Of a DNA stretch of 58,550 nt, positions 19,728-29,948 are shown one piece after another. Below the pieces are notes generated by a model. That model was not told where the DNA came from, ran no database searches, and worked only from the letters and a program-made list of their open reading frames with translations. The stretch covers positions 1 through 58,550 of the forward strand of contig JADHRF010000003.1 in the NCBI GenBank assembly GCA_016777565.1, read 5' to 3'. The position numbers and the translations under genes are program-made. The stretch comes from Pelagibacteraceae bacterium (lineage in GTDB: Bacteria; Pseudomonadota; Alphaproteobacteria; Pelagibacterales; Pelagibacteraceae). Position 1 is the stretch's first letter; every line of letters begins with the position of its first letter.

Positions 19728-21065
19728 ATGTTTAAAAAAGTTTTGATTGCTAACAGAGGAGAAATCGCTGTTAGAATAATAAGAGCCTGTAAAGAATGGG
19801 GTATTAAAACAGTAGCTGTACATTCAGATGTCGACTCTGAATCAATGCACGTACGGCTTGCTGATGAGAGTGTATGTATAGGTTCTCACCAGGCTCAAAA
19901 TAGTTATTTAAATATTTCATCTTTAATGTCGGCAGTTGATTTAACTGGAGCTGAGGCAATTCATCCTGGTTATGGTTTTTTGTCAGAGAACTCAAAATTT
20001 GCAGAAATTGTTACTAAACACGGAATTAAATTTATAGGCCCAAGTTCAAAACTTATCAGTGAAATGGGAGATAAGATTCAAGCAAAAAAAATAGCCAAAA
20101 AATATGGACTTCCTGTTATTGAGGGATCTGAAAATGGAGTTAAATCTTTCGAAGAAGCCAAGTCTCTTTGTAAAGAGATAGGTTATCCAGTGCTTATCAA
20201 AGCAGCGGCAGGAGGTGGTGGTAAAGGTATGAAAATAGTTGATGAAGAAAGTAAACTAGAAAATCTTTTTTTAACTGCAAAAACTGAGGCTAAAAAATAT
20301 TTCGGTAATGACGAACTTTATATTGAAAAATATTTCAAACACCCTAGGCATATAGAAGTTCAAATAATGTCTGGTAAAAATAGAACTATACATTTGGGAG
20401 AAAGAGATTGCTCGGTTCAAAGAAGGCATCAAAAATTAATAGAAGAAACTCCCAGTCCTGTGTTAACACAAGAACAAAGAGAAGATTTGCTTAACAAAAC
20501 AGTAAAAATGGTTGAGCAAATTGGGTACGAGGGCGCTGGTACTGTCGAATTCATCTACGAAGATGGAAAATTTTATTTTTTAGAAATGAACACAAGAGTG
20601 CAAGTTGAACATCCTGTTACTGAAGTACAAACTGGGATCGATATAGTTAAAGAACAGCTTTGGATAGCATTCTCAGGGGAAACAGCTCTAAAACAAAAAG
20701 ATATTGATCCTAGAGGTCATTCAATTGAATGCAGAATAAACGCTGAAAATCCAGCTTTAAATTTTCAACCAAGCCCTGGCACAATCAGTGTTTGTCATCA
20801 ACCTTCAGGATTTAGAACTAGAGTTGATGGATCAATTTTTCAAGGGTGTAAAATTACTCCTTATTATGACAGCTTAATTGCTAAAGTAATATGTAAAGGC
20901 AGAAATAGAACTGAGGCTATTCAAAGAACATTAAGATCACTAGATGAGTTTGTTTTGGAAGGTATTACTACTACAATAGATTTACATAAAAAAATTCTTA
21001 AACACAAAAAATTTATTAATTCAGATTTTGATACTAATTGGCTTGCAAAAGAAAAATTTTTTTAA
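19728..21065 (+). CDS. accC: Acetyl-CoA carboxylase biotin carboxylase subunit
   Basis: KVLIANRGEIAVRIIRACKE, AAAGGGGKGMK, RDCSVQRRHQKLIEE, EMNTRVQVEHPVTE. Confidence 0.98.
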   Translation: MFKKVLIANRGEIAVRIIRACKEWGIKTVAVHSDVDSESMHVRLADESVCIGSHQAQNSYLNISSLMSAVDLTGAEAIHPGYGFLSENSKFAEIVTKHGIKFIGPSSKLISEMGDKIQAKKIAKKYGLPVIEGSENGVKSFEEAKSLCKEIGYPVLIKAAAGGGGKGMKIVDEESKLENLFLTAKTEAKKYFGNDELYIEKYFKHPRHIEVQIMSGKNRTIHLGERDCSVQRRHQKLIEETPSPVLTQEQREDLLNKTVKMVEQIGYEGAGTVEFIYEDGKFYFLEMNTRVQVEHPVTEVQTGIDIVKEQLWIAFSGETALKQKDIDPRGHSIECRINAENPALNFQPSPGTISVCHQPSGFRTRVDGSIFQGCKITPYYDSLIAKVICKGRNRTEAIQRTLRSLDEFVLEGITTTIDLHKKILKHKKFINSDFDTNWLAKEKFF

Positions 21066-21574
21066 ACATTCTCACAACTAACAAGCCACAGATCGTAAAT
21101 TGGATGATCTAATGGATTTAAAGTTGTGCTTGAAGAAAAGGTCCATCCATTAAAGACAAATACTTGATTGCTTAAATCATCTGACAAATCCTTAACCTGA
21201 ATATAGGCTGCTTGGCCCTGCTCTGATTGAGATTGAACATTTCCACACTCAAGAACTTTTACCTCAAGTAAACCGAAATTTTTTGTCTCTCCTAAAGACA
21301 AATTTATATTTGAAGTTTTTGCTGTAATCTTATCTAATGCAACTATATTTACTTTAACTGATTTATTTTTTGTTTTAACAGACTTTTTTTCTTTTAAAAT
21401 TAAAATTTCTTTATTTAAAATATTTTTAGATTCGGTATCCTCTTTTTCAAAGCTTGGTTTTAAATTTTCAAGATTAACTAATGGAACTGTACTAATTTTT
21501 TCCTCAGAGAATAAAAAGGTAAAAAAACTAATATAATAAAACAAAATAAATAAACTAATTTTTCCAAGTTTCAT
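21062..21574 (-). CDS. DUF2155-domain secreted protein
   Basis: Signal-like N-terminus; ALDKITAKTSNINLSLGETKNFGLLEVKVLECG...VFNGWTFSSSTTLNPLDHPIYDLWLVSC. Confidence 0.85.
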   Translation of the reverse strand: MKLGKISLFILFYYISFFTFLFSEEKISTVPLVNLENLKPSFEKEDTESKNILNKEILILKEKKSVKTKNKSVKVNIVALDKITAKTSNINLSLGETKNFGLLEVKVLECGNVQSQSEQGQAAYIQVKDLSDDLSNQVFVFNGWTFSSSTTLNPLDHPIYDLWLVSCENV

Positions 21575-21914
21575 ATTTTTTTTTTATGTTTTTTCTTTTA
21601 GATATTTGATTTGGTTTATAAGCATTTGACGAGCCAGACTGATTTTCTAAATGTTCTTTCTGCCACAGATATTTCTTGTTTTGTATTTTAGGTATTTCAT
21701 TGACCGTATGATGCATCCAAAGAAACCACTCAGAAGTTATTTGTGATGCTTCGATATTATTATTATAAACAACCCATCTTTGATCGTTTTTACTCTTATA
21801 ATATTTATTTCCGTATGAGTCTTTTCCAACAAATCTTCCAAAAAATAATGTTTTTAAAAATGTTCCAAAAGTTTGTTTGTGCCACCAGGTAAAAATTTGC
21901 TTTGGGTTAATCAT
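21555..21914 (-). CDS. NADH:ubiquinone oxidoreductase 17.2 kDa (NDUFA12) family protein
   Basis: FFGRFVGKDSYGNKYYKSKNDQRWVVYNN-IEASQITSEWFLWMHHTVNEIP. Start refined to MINPKQ. Confidence 0.9.
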   Translation of the reverse strand: MINPKQIFTWWHKQTFGTFLKTLFFGRFVGKDSYGNKYYKSKNDQRWVVYNNNIEASQITSEWFLWMHHTVNEIPKIQNKKYLWQKEHLENQSGSSNAYKPNQISKRKNIKKKYETWKN

Positions 21915-22007
21915 AAAACATCCACACAATTTAAGAGTGTATATTAAGTTCTAGACACTTACTATATTTGTTATATATCTTCAATTATTGATTCCTAAAA
22001 TATTAAT

Positions 22008-22841
22008 ATGAAAAAATTTATAGTCGAAACCTATTATACCTGCACATTTAAAACTGTACATACGCTTGACGAATTAAACGATGTTGAATTATCTAAAATT
22101 GATAGCAGAAAAGATGGAGAGGTTGAGGTTATTGATGTTAGGCTCAACAATCGAAAAACTAAAAAAATCGGCGATAAAAGTCAATCAAAAGAAAAAGAAG
22201 TAAAAAGTACAGATGATGTTTCAAACCTGATTGCAAACAAAATAATAAATCCAAAAGATACAAGCGCTAATAATATTAATTTAAATAATAATAATAAAGT
22301 TAAGGGTCAAGTAGAGAAGAGATTCAGAATGCCTGATAGAAGAAAAGGTTACATTCAGAAAGCACAGATTGGTAATCACAAAGTTTATTTACACACGGGT
22401 GAATATAACGATGGAAAAATTGGGGAAATTTTTATTGATACCAACAAAGAAGGAGAACTTGTCAAAGCTATGATGAATAATTTTGCGATAGCTATATCAT
22501 TGGGGCTACAATACGGAGTACCACTAGATGAATATGTAGATGCTTTTATAGATACCAAATTTGAACCATCGGGTAATGTTGACGGTAATGATAGAATTCT
22601 AAGCGCTACTTCAATACTCGATTATGTTTTTAGAGAACTAGCTATTTCTTATTTAGGTAGAGAGGAACTGGCTCACACACCTTCTATTGCGAGTACAAAA
22701 GATATTAACGATGGTGAAGCTGATGATAAATTTCTAAAAATTGTAAAAAATATTACCTCTAAGGGTTTTATTAGAAGTAATTATGAGGAAAAACTTGTAG
22801 ATTTAAGTGACATAAGAATTAATCTAAAATCTAAGAATTAA
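22008..22841 (+). CDS. Stand-alone protein with the C-terminal domain of class II (B12-dependent) ribonucleotide reductase; no catalytic domain
   Basis: [43 protein letters not shown]...[59 protein letters not shown] resembles the NrdJ C-terminal region. N-terminal [23 protein letters not shown] is a separate module. Confidence 0.8.
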   Translation: MKKFIVETYYTCTFKTVHTLDELNDVELSKIDSRKDGEVEVIDVRLNNRKTKKIGDKSQSKEKEVKSTDDVSNLIANKIINPKDTSANNINLNNNNKVKGQVEKRFRMPDRRKGYIQKAQIGNHKVYLHTGEYNDGKIGEIFIDTNKEGELVKAMMNNFAIAISLGLQYGVPLDEYVDAFIDTKFEPSGNVDGNDRILSATSILDYVFRELAISYLGREELAHTPSIASTKDINDGEADDKFLKIVKNITSKGFIRSNYEEKLVDLSDIRINLKSKN

Positions 22842-24621
22842 TTTTTCTATCTATCTTAATATTTAATTCTTTTAATTGCTTTTCATCCACTTCTGCTGGG
22901 GCATTCATCAAAAGATCTTGAGCATTTTGATTAAATGGGAAAAGTGTTACTTCTCTGATGTTCTTTTCACCTGCTAACAACATCACGATTCTATCTAACC
23001 CAGGTGCAATTCCACCGTGTGGAGGAGCCCCATAACTCAATGCATTTATCATTCCGCTAAATTTTTCATCTACTTGTTTTTTTTTATACCCTGCTATTTC
23101 AAATAATTTATACATTAGTTCTGGTATATGATTTCTGATAGCTCCTGATGATAGTTCAATACCGTTACAGACTATATCGTACTGGAAAGCTTTAATTTCT
23201 AGAGGTCTGTCAAAATTAATTTTATTAATATCTCCTTGAGGCATAGAAAAAGGATTGTGACTAAATTGAATTTTTTTATTTTGCTCATCAAATTCAAACA
23301 TTGGGTAGTCAACTACCCAACAAAATGCAAATTTATTTTCATCTATAAGATTTAAATCTTTTGCAATTTTATCTCTTGCTAAAGAAGAAATTTTTTCTAC
23401 TTCATTTATTTTACCACAAGCGAAAAATATACTATCGCCAACCTCTGCAGAGCTAATTTTCATTATTTCTTTCAATGCCTCTTGCTTAAAGAATTTTCCA
23501 ACTGGACCTTTTGCAGAAATTTCTTTGTTCTTTTCAAGAGTAAAATAAGCAAGGCCAGAAGCCCCCTGCTCTTTAGCCCATTTATCAATATTATCAAAAA
23601 AACTTCTTGGTTTATCTTTTGTGTTTTTAGCTATAATACATCTGACTTTAGATCCAGACTTCACTAATTTTTTGAAGATATCAAAAGTTACATCGTCTCT
23701 AGTAAAGATATTTGTTAAGTCATGGATTAATAATGGATTCCTTAAATCTGGCTTATCGGAACCATATTTTAGCATCGCATCTTTATAAGATATTCTTGGA
23801 AATTTTTTATACATTAATTCTTTAGTTGAAAAATTTGAAAATAAATTTATCATTAATTTTTCTACAGCTTCAAATACATCTTCCTGTTCAACAAAAGACA
23901 TTTCTATATCTAACTGATAAAATTCCCCTGGACTACGGTCAGCTCTGGCATCTTCATCTCTAAAACATGGTGCTATCTGAAAATATTTGTCAAATCCTGA
24001 AACCATTATTAATTGTTTAAATTGTTGAGGTGCTTGAGGAAGTGCATAAAATTTTCCAGGGTTCAATCTGCTAGGTACTAAGAAATCCCTTGCTCCTTCT
24101 GGGCTTGATGAGGTTAAAATTGGAGTTTGAAACTCTAAAAATCCAAGCTTTAACATTTCACTTCTGATAAATGAAATAACTTTTGATCTTAAAATAATAT
24201 TATTATGCATCTGGTTCCTTCTAAGATCTAAAAATCTGTATTTTAATCTAATATCCTCTGGATATTCTTGCTCCCCAAATACAGGCATTGGTAAATCTTT
24301 CGCTTCTGATAAAATTTCAATACTTTCTATATAAATTTCAATTTTTCCAGTTTTTAAGTCTTTATTCTCTGTTCCTAGCTCCCTTTTTTCAACTTTACCC
24401 AATACTTTTATTACGGACTCAGACCTAAGATTTTCTATAATTTTAAAATATTTACTCTTATGTTCGATAACACATTGCATAACACCAAAGTGATCTCTTA
24501 GATCTATAAAAAGTAAATTACCATGATCTCTTTTTCTATGAAGCCAACCAGCTAAATGTACTTTTTTACCAGAGTCGTTTTCTGTAAGTTCTGAACAATT
24601 ATGAGATCTAAATTTATTCAT
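22831..24621 (-). CDS. aspS: Aspartyl-tRNA synthetase
   Basis: [31 protein letters not shown]-like, [53 protein letters not shown]. Confidence 0.97.
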   Translation of the reverse strand: MNKFRSHNCSELTENDSGKKVHLAGWLHRKRDHGNLLFIDLRDHFGVMQCVIEHKSKYFKIIENLRSESVIKVLGKVEKRELGTENKDLKTGKIEIYIESIEILSEAKDLPMPVFGEQEYPEDIRLKYRFLDLRRNQMHNNIILRSKVISFIRSEMLKLGFLEFQTPILTSSSPEGARDFLVPSRLNPGKFYALPQAPQQFKQLIMVSGFDKYFQIAPCFRDEDARADRSPGEFYQLDIEMSFVEQEDVFEAVEKLMINLFSNFSTKELMYKKFPRISYKDAMLKYGSDKPDLRNPLLIHDLTNIFTRDDVTFDIFKKLVKSGSKVRCIIAKNTKDKPRSFFDNIDKWAKEQGASGLAYFTLEKNKEISAKGPVGKFFKQEALKEIMKISSAEVGDSIFFACGKINEVEKISSLARDKIAKDLNLIDENKFAFCWVVDYPMFEFDEQNKKIQFSHNPFSMPQGDINKINFDRPLEIKAFQYDIVCNGIELSSGAIRNHIPELMYKLFEIAGYKKKQVDEKFSGMINALSYGAPPHGGIAPGLDRIVMLLAGEKNIREVTLFPFNQNAQDLLMNAPAEVDEKQLKELNIKIDRKINS

Positions 24622-25271
24622 TTATTTAATGCTTTTTTTATTAGATTAATATTTATAGATCTTCCAGCAGATAATGAAAAGTCATCTAATTTATTGATTA
24701 AATCAAATATTGCTTCATAAGATCTGTCAATATTTTTTACAATATATTCTAATAACCTGTTATCTATTTTTATTTGCTTATCAGAAAAGTTTTTACTTAT
24801 AACGACTTTTATCAAATCATCAGTAGGCAAATCAATGCTTATATTAACAAAGCTATCAAAACGAGATTTTAAATCATTTAAGTTTATTTGATAAGATTGG
24901 ATAGGTTTTAGAGAATTAATAATAATAAATTGATTAGATAAATGTAATTGACTCAAGATAGTATAAAATAAGTTTTCTTCTATATTATTTTTATATTCAT
25001 CTATAATTAAACATTCTTTCGATTTTATTGCTGATAAATTATTATTATTTAGTTCAGAAGCTTTTATAAAAAAAGAATTAATCTTTTTATTAAAAACATT
25101 AGCTAAATGAGTTTTTCCACATCCCGCTGGCCCAAAAATATTTATAAATTTACTTGACCACTTAGGCCAAGTTTCAATTAGTTTATATGCTTCAAAATTA
25201 TTTTCAGAAACATAAAAATCTTCCTCAAAATAATTAGTTTGGAAAGAAAATTTAAAAATTAATTGATTCAT
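24618..25271 (-). CDS. DnaA-related Hda-like AAA+ protein
   Basis: INIFGPAGCGKTHLAN Walker A, ECLIIDEYK, LKSRFDSFVNISIDLP; no C-terminal DNA-binding domain. Confidence 0.85.
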   Translation of the reverse strand: MNQLIFKFSFQTNYFEEDFYVSENNFEAYKLIETWPKWSSKFINIFGPAGCGKTHLANVFNKKINSFFIKASELNNNNLSAIKSKECLIIDEYKNNIEENLFYTILSQLHLSNQFIIINSLKPIQSYQINLNDLKSRFDSFVNISIDLPTDDLIKVVISKNFSDKQIKIDNRLLEYIVKNIDRSYEAIFDLINKLDDFSLSAGRSININLIKKALNK

Positions 25272-25272
25272 T

Positions 25273-26343
25273 TTAATTTACTTTTGCTCTCCAAATACTT
25301 TCTTTAATATTAATGCTAAGTTTATTCTCTGAAAATTTCTCTCTTAAATTGTTTATTTTACCTTTGTATTTTATTCTTACTTTAATATATTCATTTGTCA
25401 TTTCTATAACAGAATAGTTTTCAATGAGATTAATCGAATTAAAAATATCGCTAATTTTTAGATAATCATTTAGATCTTTAGTGTCTAAAAATAAATCTAA
25501 AAAAGAAGGAGTATTTATGTCAATCAAATTGTGACTTTTCCAAATTTGAACAATCTCTTCTTTTAGTTTTACTATTGCATTTTCATATGTTTTTGTTTGA
25601 TTGTCAGGATATATTTTAAAATCAAAATTTTTATCAATTTTTTTATTTTCTATTGAAGTTTTTAAAAAAGTTTTAAATCTATCTTCGGTAAAATAAATAA
25701 GTATAAATACGTAATTTCTAACACCTGCTAGTGATGTGAGTTTTGTCATGTCTATTGACTCTAAATTTTCTTTGCTAAAATTAATATATTGCAGATCTTC
25801 AACATTTTCTAAAGCTAGATTATAACTAATTAATATATCCTGTTTATTTTTTGTAACTTTTTTTTCTGCTTGAAGCCAATTATTATAAAAAAAGTCTTCA
25901 GTATACATATAAATTTTTTTGTCTTTGATAAAGACTGGAAGCAAGGTTAAAGAAATATTTGATATATCTGCATACGAAATTTTATTTACCGCAAGAAAAT
26001 TACTTATTTTTTTTTGATCAAATTTAACATTGACAATTAAAGTGGTCTCATTAATGCCATTTTTTTCGTTTTTTATAATTTGATAGGCAAATACTAAATC
26101 TTCAATAGTATTGATTTTAGTTTTGTGTAATTTTAACGCATCTTTTTTTAGAAGAGTTTTATTAACAAAAGTTATAAATGCTTTTTGAAATGAAGATTGA
26201 ATTAATTTTTTTTTATCTAAATTATTGTTTATTTCACTACTTACTTCAATATTATTAACATCATAAATTGAATTGTTAGAAAAAACTGTTTGAGTTTTAA
26301 CTAGAAAGACTATTATACAAATTATAAATAAAAATTTATTCAT
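25273..26343 (-). CDS. DUF2066-domain protein (secreted)
   Basis: Signal peptide; YDVNNIEVSSEINN...QKAFITFVNKTLLKKDA; sits between the Hda-like gene and purM, as in many alphaproteobacteria. Confidence 0.7.
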   Translation of the reverse strand: MNKFLFIICIIVFLVKTQTVFSNNSIYDVNNIEVSSEINNNLDKKKLIQSSFQKAFITFVNKTLLKKDALKLHKTKINTIEDLVFAYQIIKNEKNGINETTLIVNVKFDQKKISNFLAVNKISYADISNISLTLLPVFIKDKKIYMYTEDFFYNNWLQAEKKVTKNKQDILISYNLALENVEDLQYINFSKENLESIDMTKLTSLAGVRNYVFILIYFTEDRFKTFLKTSIENKKIDKNFDFKIYPDNQTKTYENAIVKLKEEIVQIWKSHNLIDINTPSFLDLFLDTKDLNDYLKISDIFNSINLIENYSVIEMTNEYIKVRIKYKGKINNLREKFSENKLSINIKESIWRAKVN

Positions 26344-26366
26344 TTCAAATAATTATCATTTTATTC

Positions 26367-27395
26367 ATGCAAAAAACAAAAAATACCTACAAAAAAAGCG
26401 GAGTTAATATTAATTTAGCAGATCGCTTTGTAGAACATATTGCAAAGATCTCAAAAAAAAACGTCAAAAAAAAGAGCAAATACCTAAATAAAGATAATAT
26501 TGGTGCCTTTGGATCAACATTTGACCTCAGCAGAATTAAAATAAAAGACCCTTTGATTGTTTCAAGTACTGATGGCGTTGGAACTAAATTAGATTTAGCT
26601 AATCAATTTAATAAATTTGATACGATAGGAATAGATTTAGTTGCTATGTGCGTGAATGACTTAATAGTTCAAGGGGCAAAACCTCTATTCTTTCTTGACT
26701 ATATAGCTGTAGGAAAAATTAAATTTAAAAAATTAAAAGAAATTTTAAACGGTATTGTTAAGGGTTGTGATGTGTCTGATTGTAGTCTCATTGGTGGAGA
26801 GACTGCAGAGATGCCTGGAATATATGACAATAATAAATTTGATTTAGCAGGATTTTCTGTCGGTATTGTTTCAAAAAAAAAACTAATTAATAAAAAAAAT
26901 GTACAAAATGGTGATGTGGTCTTAGCTGTTCCTTCAAATGGTGTGCATTCTAATGGATACTCTTTAATAAGAACGATCATAAAAAATAAAAAAATTAGTA
27001 AAAAGATAAAAAAAGAACTTTTGGCACCGACAAAAATTTACACAAAAGAAATTTTAGATTTAACAAAAAAAAATTTATTACATAGCGCAGCCCATATAAC
27101 TGGAGGTGGATTAATTAGTAATTTAATCAGGTCTGTACCAGAAAATTTATGTTTAAATATTGATCTAGCAAAAATAAAAATAAAAAATATTTTTAAATGG
27201 ATAAAAAAAAATAATATCAGCGATAACGAAATGCTTAAAACTTTTAATTGTGGTATTGGATTTTGTTTAATCGTAAAAAAAGATAATATAAATAAAGTAA
27301 AAAAAAGTTTCTCTAAAGAATTTACACCTTATGAAATTGGTTATATTTCAAAAAATAAAAATAAATTAAAGATTTATAATAAAATTAAATGGTAA
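26367..27395 (+). CDS. purM: Phosphoribosylformylglycinamidine cyclo-ligase
   Basis: YKKSGVNINLADRFV, VSSTDGVGTKLDLA, GIDLVAMCVNDLIVQGAKPLFFLDY, IGGETAEMPGIY, HITGGGLI. Confidence 0.97.
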   Translation: MQKTKNTYKKSGVNINLADRFVEHIAKISKKNVKKKSKYLNKDNIGAFGSTFDLSRIKIKDPLIVSSTDGVGTKLDLANQFNKFDTIGIDLVAMCVNDLIVQGAKPLFFLDYIAVGKIKFKKLKEILNGIVKGCDVSDCSLIGGETAEMPGIYDNNKFDLAGFSVGIVSKKKLINKKNVQNGDVVLAVPSNGVHSNGYSLIRTIIKNKKISKKIKKELLAPTKIYTKEILDLTKKNLLHSAAHITGGGLISNLIRSVPENLCLNIDLAKIKIKNIFKWIKKNNISDNEMLKTFNCGIGFCLIVKKDNINKVKKSFSKEFTPYEIGYISKNKNKLKIYNKIKW

Positions 27396-27946
27396 AAAAA
27401 AAAGCTTGTGTTTTTATTTCAGGTACAGGAACTAATTTGAAAGCATTAATTAAAAGTTCTAGAGAATATAATTTTCCAATTAATATTAATTACATAGTAA
27501 GTAATACTAAAAAAGCTAAAGGCATAAAATTTGCAAAACTTTACAAAATTCCATTTCAAATTTTGAATTTAAATAAAACCATTAACTTAGAATTTTTTTT
27601 AAAAGAATTGCAAAAAAAAAATATTGAGATAATTTGTTTGGCTGGCTATATGAAGATTTTAAATAAATATTTTATAAAAAGATTTAAAAAAAAAATAATA
27701 AATATACATCCTTCCCTTTTACCAAAATATAAAGGGCTTAATACTTTTAAGAAAGCTTTAAAAAATAATGACAAATTAACAGGATGTACAGTCCACTATG
27801 TAAACAATAAATTAGACTCAGGAAAAATGATACTCCAGAAAAGAATTGTTATAGAACAAAACGACAATGTAGAAACTTTAAAAACTAAAGTTCAAAATAA
27901 AGAATATAGAGCTTACTCTGAGTCTATTGTGAATATTTTTAGGTGA
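27389..27946 (+). CDS. purN: Phosphoribosylglycinamide formyltransferase
   Basis: VFISGTGTNLKALI, ICLAGYMKILN, NIHPSLLPKYKGLNT, GCTVHYVNNKLDSGKMI. Confidence 0.96.
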   Translation: MVKKKACVFISGTGTNLKALIKSSREYNFPININYIVSNTKKAKGIKFAKLYKIPFQILNLNKTINLEFFLKELQKKNIEIICLAGYMKILNKYFIKRFKKKIINIHPSLLPKYKGLNTFKKALKNNDKLTGCTVHYVNNKLDSGKMILQKRIVIEQNDNVETLKTKVQNKEYRAYSESIVNIFR

Positions 27947-27949
27947 AAT

Positions 27950-28360
27950 TTAATCTTTAAAAAAAAAATCAATTTCAATTTTTGCATTTTCAATGGAATC
28001 TGATCCATGCACAGAATTTTTATCAATCGAAATTCCATACAATTTTCTAATTGTATTTGGTTCTGCATCCTTGGGATTTGTTGCTCCCATAAGTTTTCTG
28101 TTTAAAGCTACTGCTCCAGTTCCTTCCAAAATCATTACAAATATGGGTCCAGATGAAAGATAAGAACATAAATCATCATAAAAAGGTCTTGCTTGATGAA
28201 CTTTATAGAATTCAAAAGCTTCTTCTTTGGAAATATGTATTTTCTTACTCTTTATAATATCTAGATTATTACTAATAAAAATATTTTTAATATCTTCAGT
28301 TAGGTTTCTGTCAAATGCATCTGGTTTAATAATTGAGAGGGTTCTTTCCAGATTACTCAT
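27950..28360 (-). CDS. ndk: Nucleoside diphosphate kinase
   Basis: RTLSIIKPDAFDRN, LMGATNPKDAEPNTIR, NSVHGSDSIENA. Confidence 0.97.
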   Translation of the reverse strand: MSNLERTLSIIKPDAFDRNLTEDIKNIFISNNLDIIKSKKIHISKEEAFEFYKVHQARPFYDDLCSYLSSGPIFVMILEGTGAVALNRKLMGATNPKDAEPNTIRKLYGISIDKNSVHGSDSIENAKIEIDFFFKD

Positions 28361-29810
28361 AATTCTCCTCTATTAGTTGATTTAATAGTCTTACCCCGAA
28401 TCCAGTTGCTCCTCCTGAGTTTAGTGCACCGCCATATTTTGAAAATGCCATACCTGCAATATCTAAATGAGCCCAGGGAGTTTTATTTAATATAAATCTT
28501 TGTAGAAATTGAGCTGCAGTTGTTGAACCTGCCCCACCAACATAATTTATGTTTTGCATATCTGCATTTTTGGAATTCATAAGTTTATCATAATTTTTAT
28601 GAAGAGGCATCCTCCACAGTTTTTCCTCAACTTTTTTACCTGCATTTAAAATTTGTTTAGATAATTTATCGTCGTTTGAAAAGAGTCCAGCATATTCTGA
28701 TCCTAATGAAACTATGATTGCACCTGTAAGTGTCGCTAAGTCAACTATAAATTTTGGTTTAAATTTTTTTTCAGTAAATGTTAGTGCGTCAGCTAAAACT
28801 AAACGACCTTCTGCATCTGTGTTCAGTACTTCAATAGTTTTACCACTATATGATTTAACAATATCACCGGGTCTTTGAGCAACACCACTTACCATATTTT
28901 CTACAAGTCCCACAACGCCAACGGCATTAATTTTTGCTTTTCTTAAAGCTAAGTTCTTCATTAAGCCAACGACAGCAGCTGAGCCTGCCATGTCATAGGT
29001 CATATCTTCCATGAATCTTGCTGGTTTAAGTGAATAACCACCGGTATCAAAAGTAACTCCTTTTCCAACAAATGCTAACGGTTTAGAATTATTTTTTGCT
29101 CCATTCCATTCCATTGTTACAAGATAGGAACCTCTAACGCTTCCCATTCCCACACCAAGCAAAGCATACATGCCTAATTTTTTTAATTTTTTTTCATCAT
29201 ATATACTTACTTTTAAACCATCTTTTCTAAGAGAGTTTAATCTTTTTGCATATTCATCCGGATGTAAAATATTTCCCGGTTCAGAAACTAAATCTCTTGC
29301 GTAAAAAATTCCTTCTTCTAAAGCTTTAAATTTTAATTGACTTTGAAGTGAAGGTTTATTTTTATTTCTCAAAATATTTATAGAGATAAGTCTTGTTTCT
29401 TTTTTTGTTTTATATTTATTAAATTCATATGATTTTAATTTTAATCCATGAAGAAAATAACCTATAAAATTTTCTTGATTACCTATAATGCTATCTGAAT
29501 CTATAAAGTACTCACAATTTTTTCCATAGTTTATACGTCCATAAAGCTCAGCACCCAAGTTTTCTATATCAAAGCTCTTTAGGTCTTTTTTGATGGAAAT
29601 TAAAATTATTTTTTTTTTGGAATTAAGCTCAAATACAAATAAATTTTTTTTTAAATCACTATTTTTTAATAGATCGCTTATGTAAGAAAATTCTGATTTA
29701 GAAAGATTTTTTTTTAAATTATTAATACCGAATTTTTCATCTGCAAATAGAACAAGATTACTTGAAGATTTACTTGTTGTTTTTTGAGAAAAGTTAATTT
29801 TAATAGACAT
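28353..29810 (-). CDS. pepA: Leucyl aminopeptidase (M17)
   Basis: VGKGVTFDTGGYSLKPARFMEDMTYDMAGSAAV, NTDAEGRLVLADALT. Confidence 0.96.
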   Translation of the reverse strand: MSIKINFSQKTTSKSSSNLVLFADEKFGINNLKKNLSKSEFSYISDLLKNSDLKKNLFVFELNSKKKIILISIKKDLKSFDIENLGAELYGRINYGKNCEYFIDSDSIIGNQENFIGYFLHGLKLKSYEFNKYKTKKETRLISINILRNKNKPSLQSQLKFKALEEGIFYARDLVSEPGNILHPDEYAKRLNSLRKDGLKVSIYDEKKLKKLGMYALLGVGMGSVRGSYLVTMEWNGAKNNSKPLAFVGKGVTFDTGGYSLKPARFMEDMTYDMAGSAAVVGLMKNLALRKAKINAVGVVGLVENMVSGVAQRPGDIVKSYSGKTIEVLNTDAEGRLVLADALTFTEKKFKPKFIVDLATLTGAIIVSLGSEYAGLFSNDDKLSKQILNAGKKVEEKLWRMPLHKNYDKLMNSKNADMQNINYVGGAGSTTAAQFLQRFILNKTPWAHLDIAGMAFSKYGGALNSGGATGFGVRLLNQLIEENYE

Positions 29811-29905
29811 AATTTTTTAAACACCATCTTAATAGAGTTTGATGGTATATAAGTATTAATTTATCAGTTTTCAATGAAAAAATTAGTTTTTAAGGTCAAG
29901 GCTGA

Positions 29906-29934
29906 TTGAGTTTTATTAAAAGTTGCTTTAGATA
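29906..29934 (+). promoter_or_regulatory. Predicted promoter of the lptF-lptG-lptD-surA-pdxA-rsmA operon
   Basis: TTGAGT (29906-29911), 17-nt spacer, TAGATA (29929-29934), ATG at 29949. Confidence 0.45.
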
Positions 29935-29948
29935 TACAACAAATTTTA

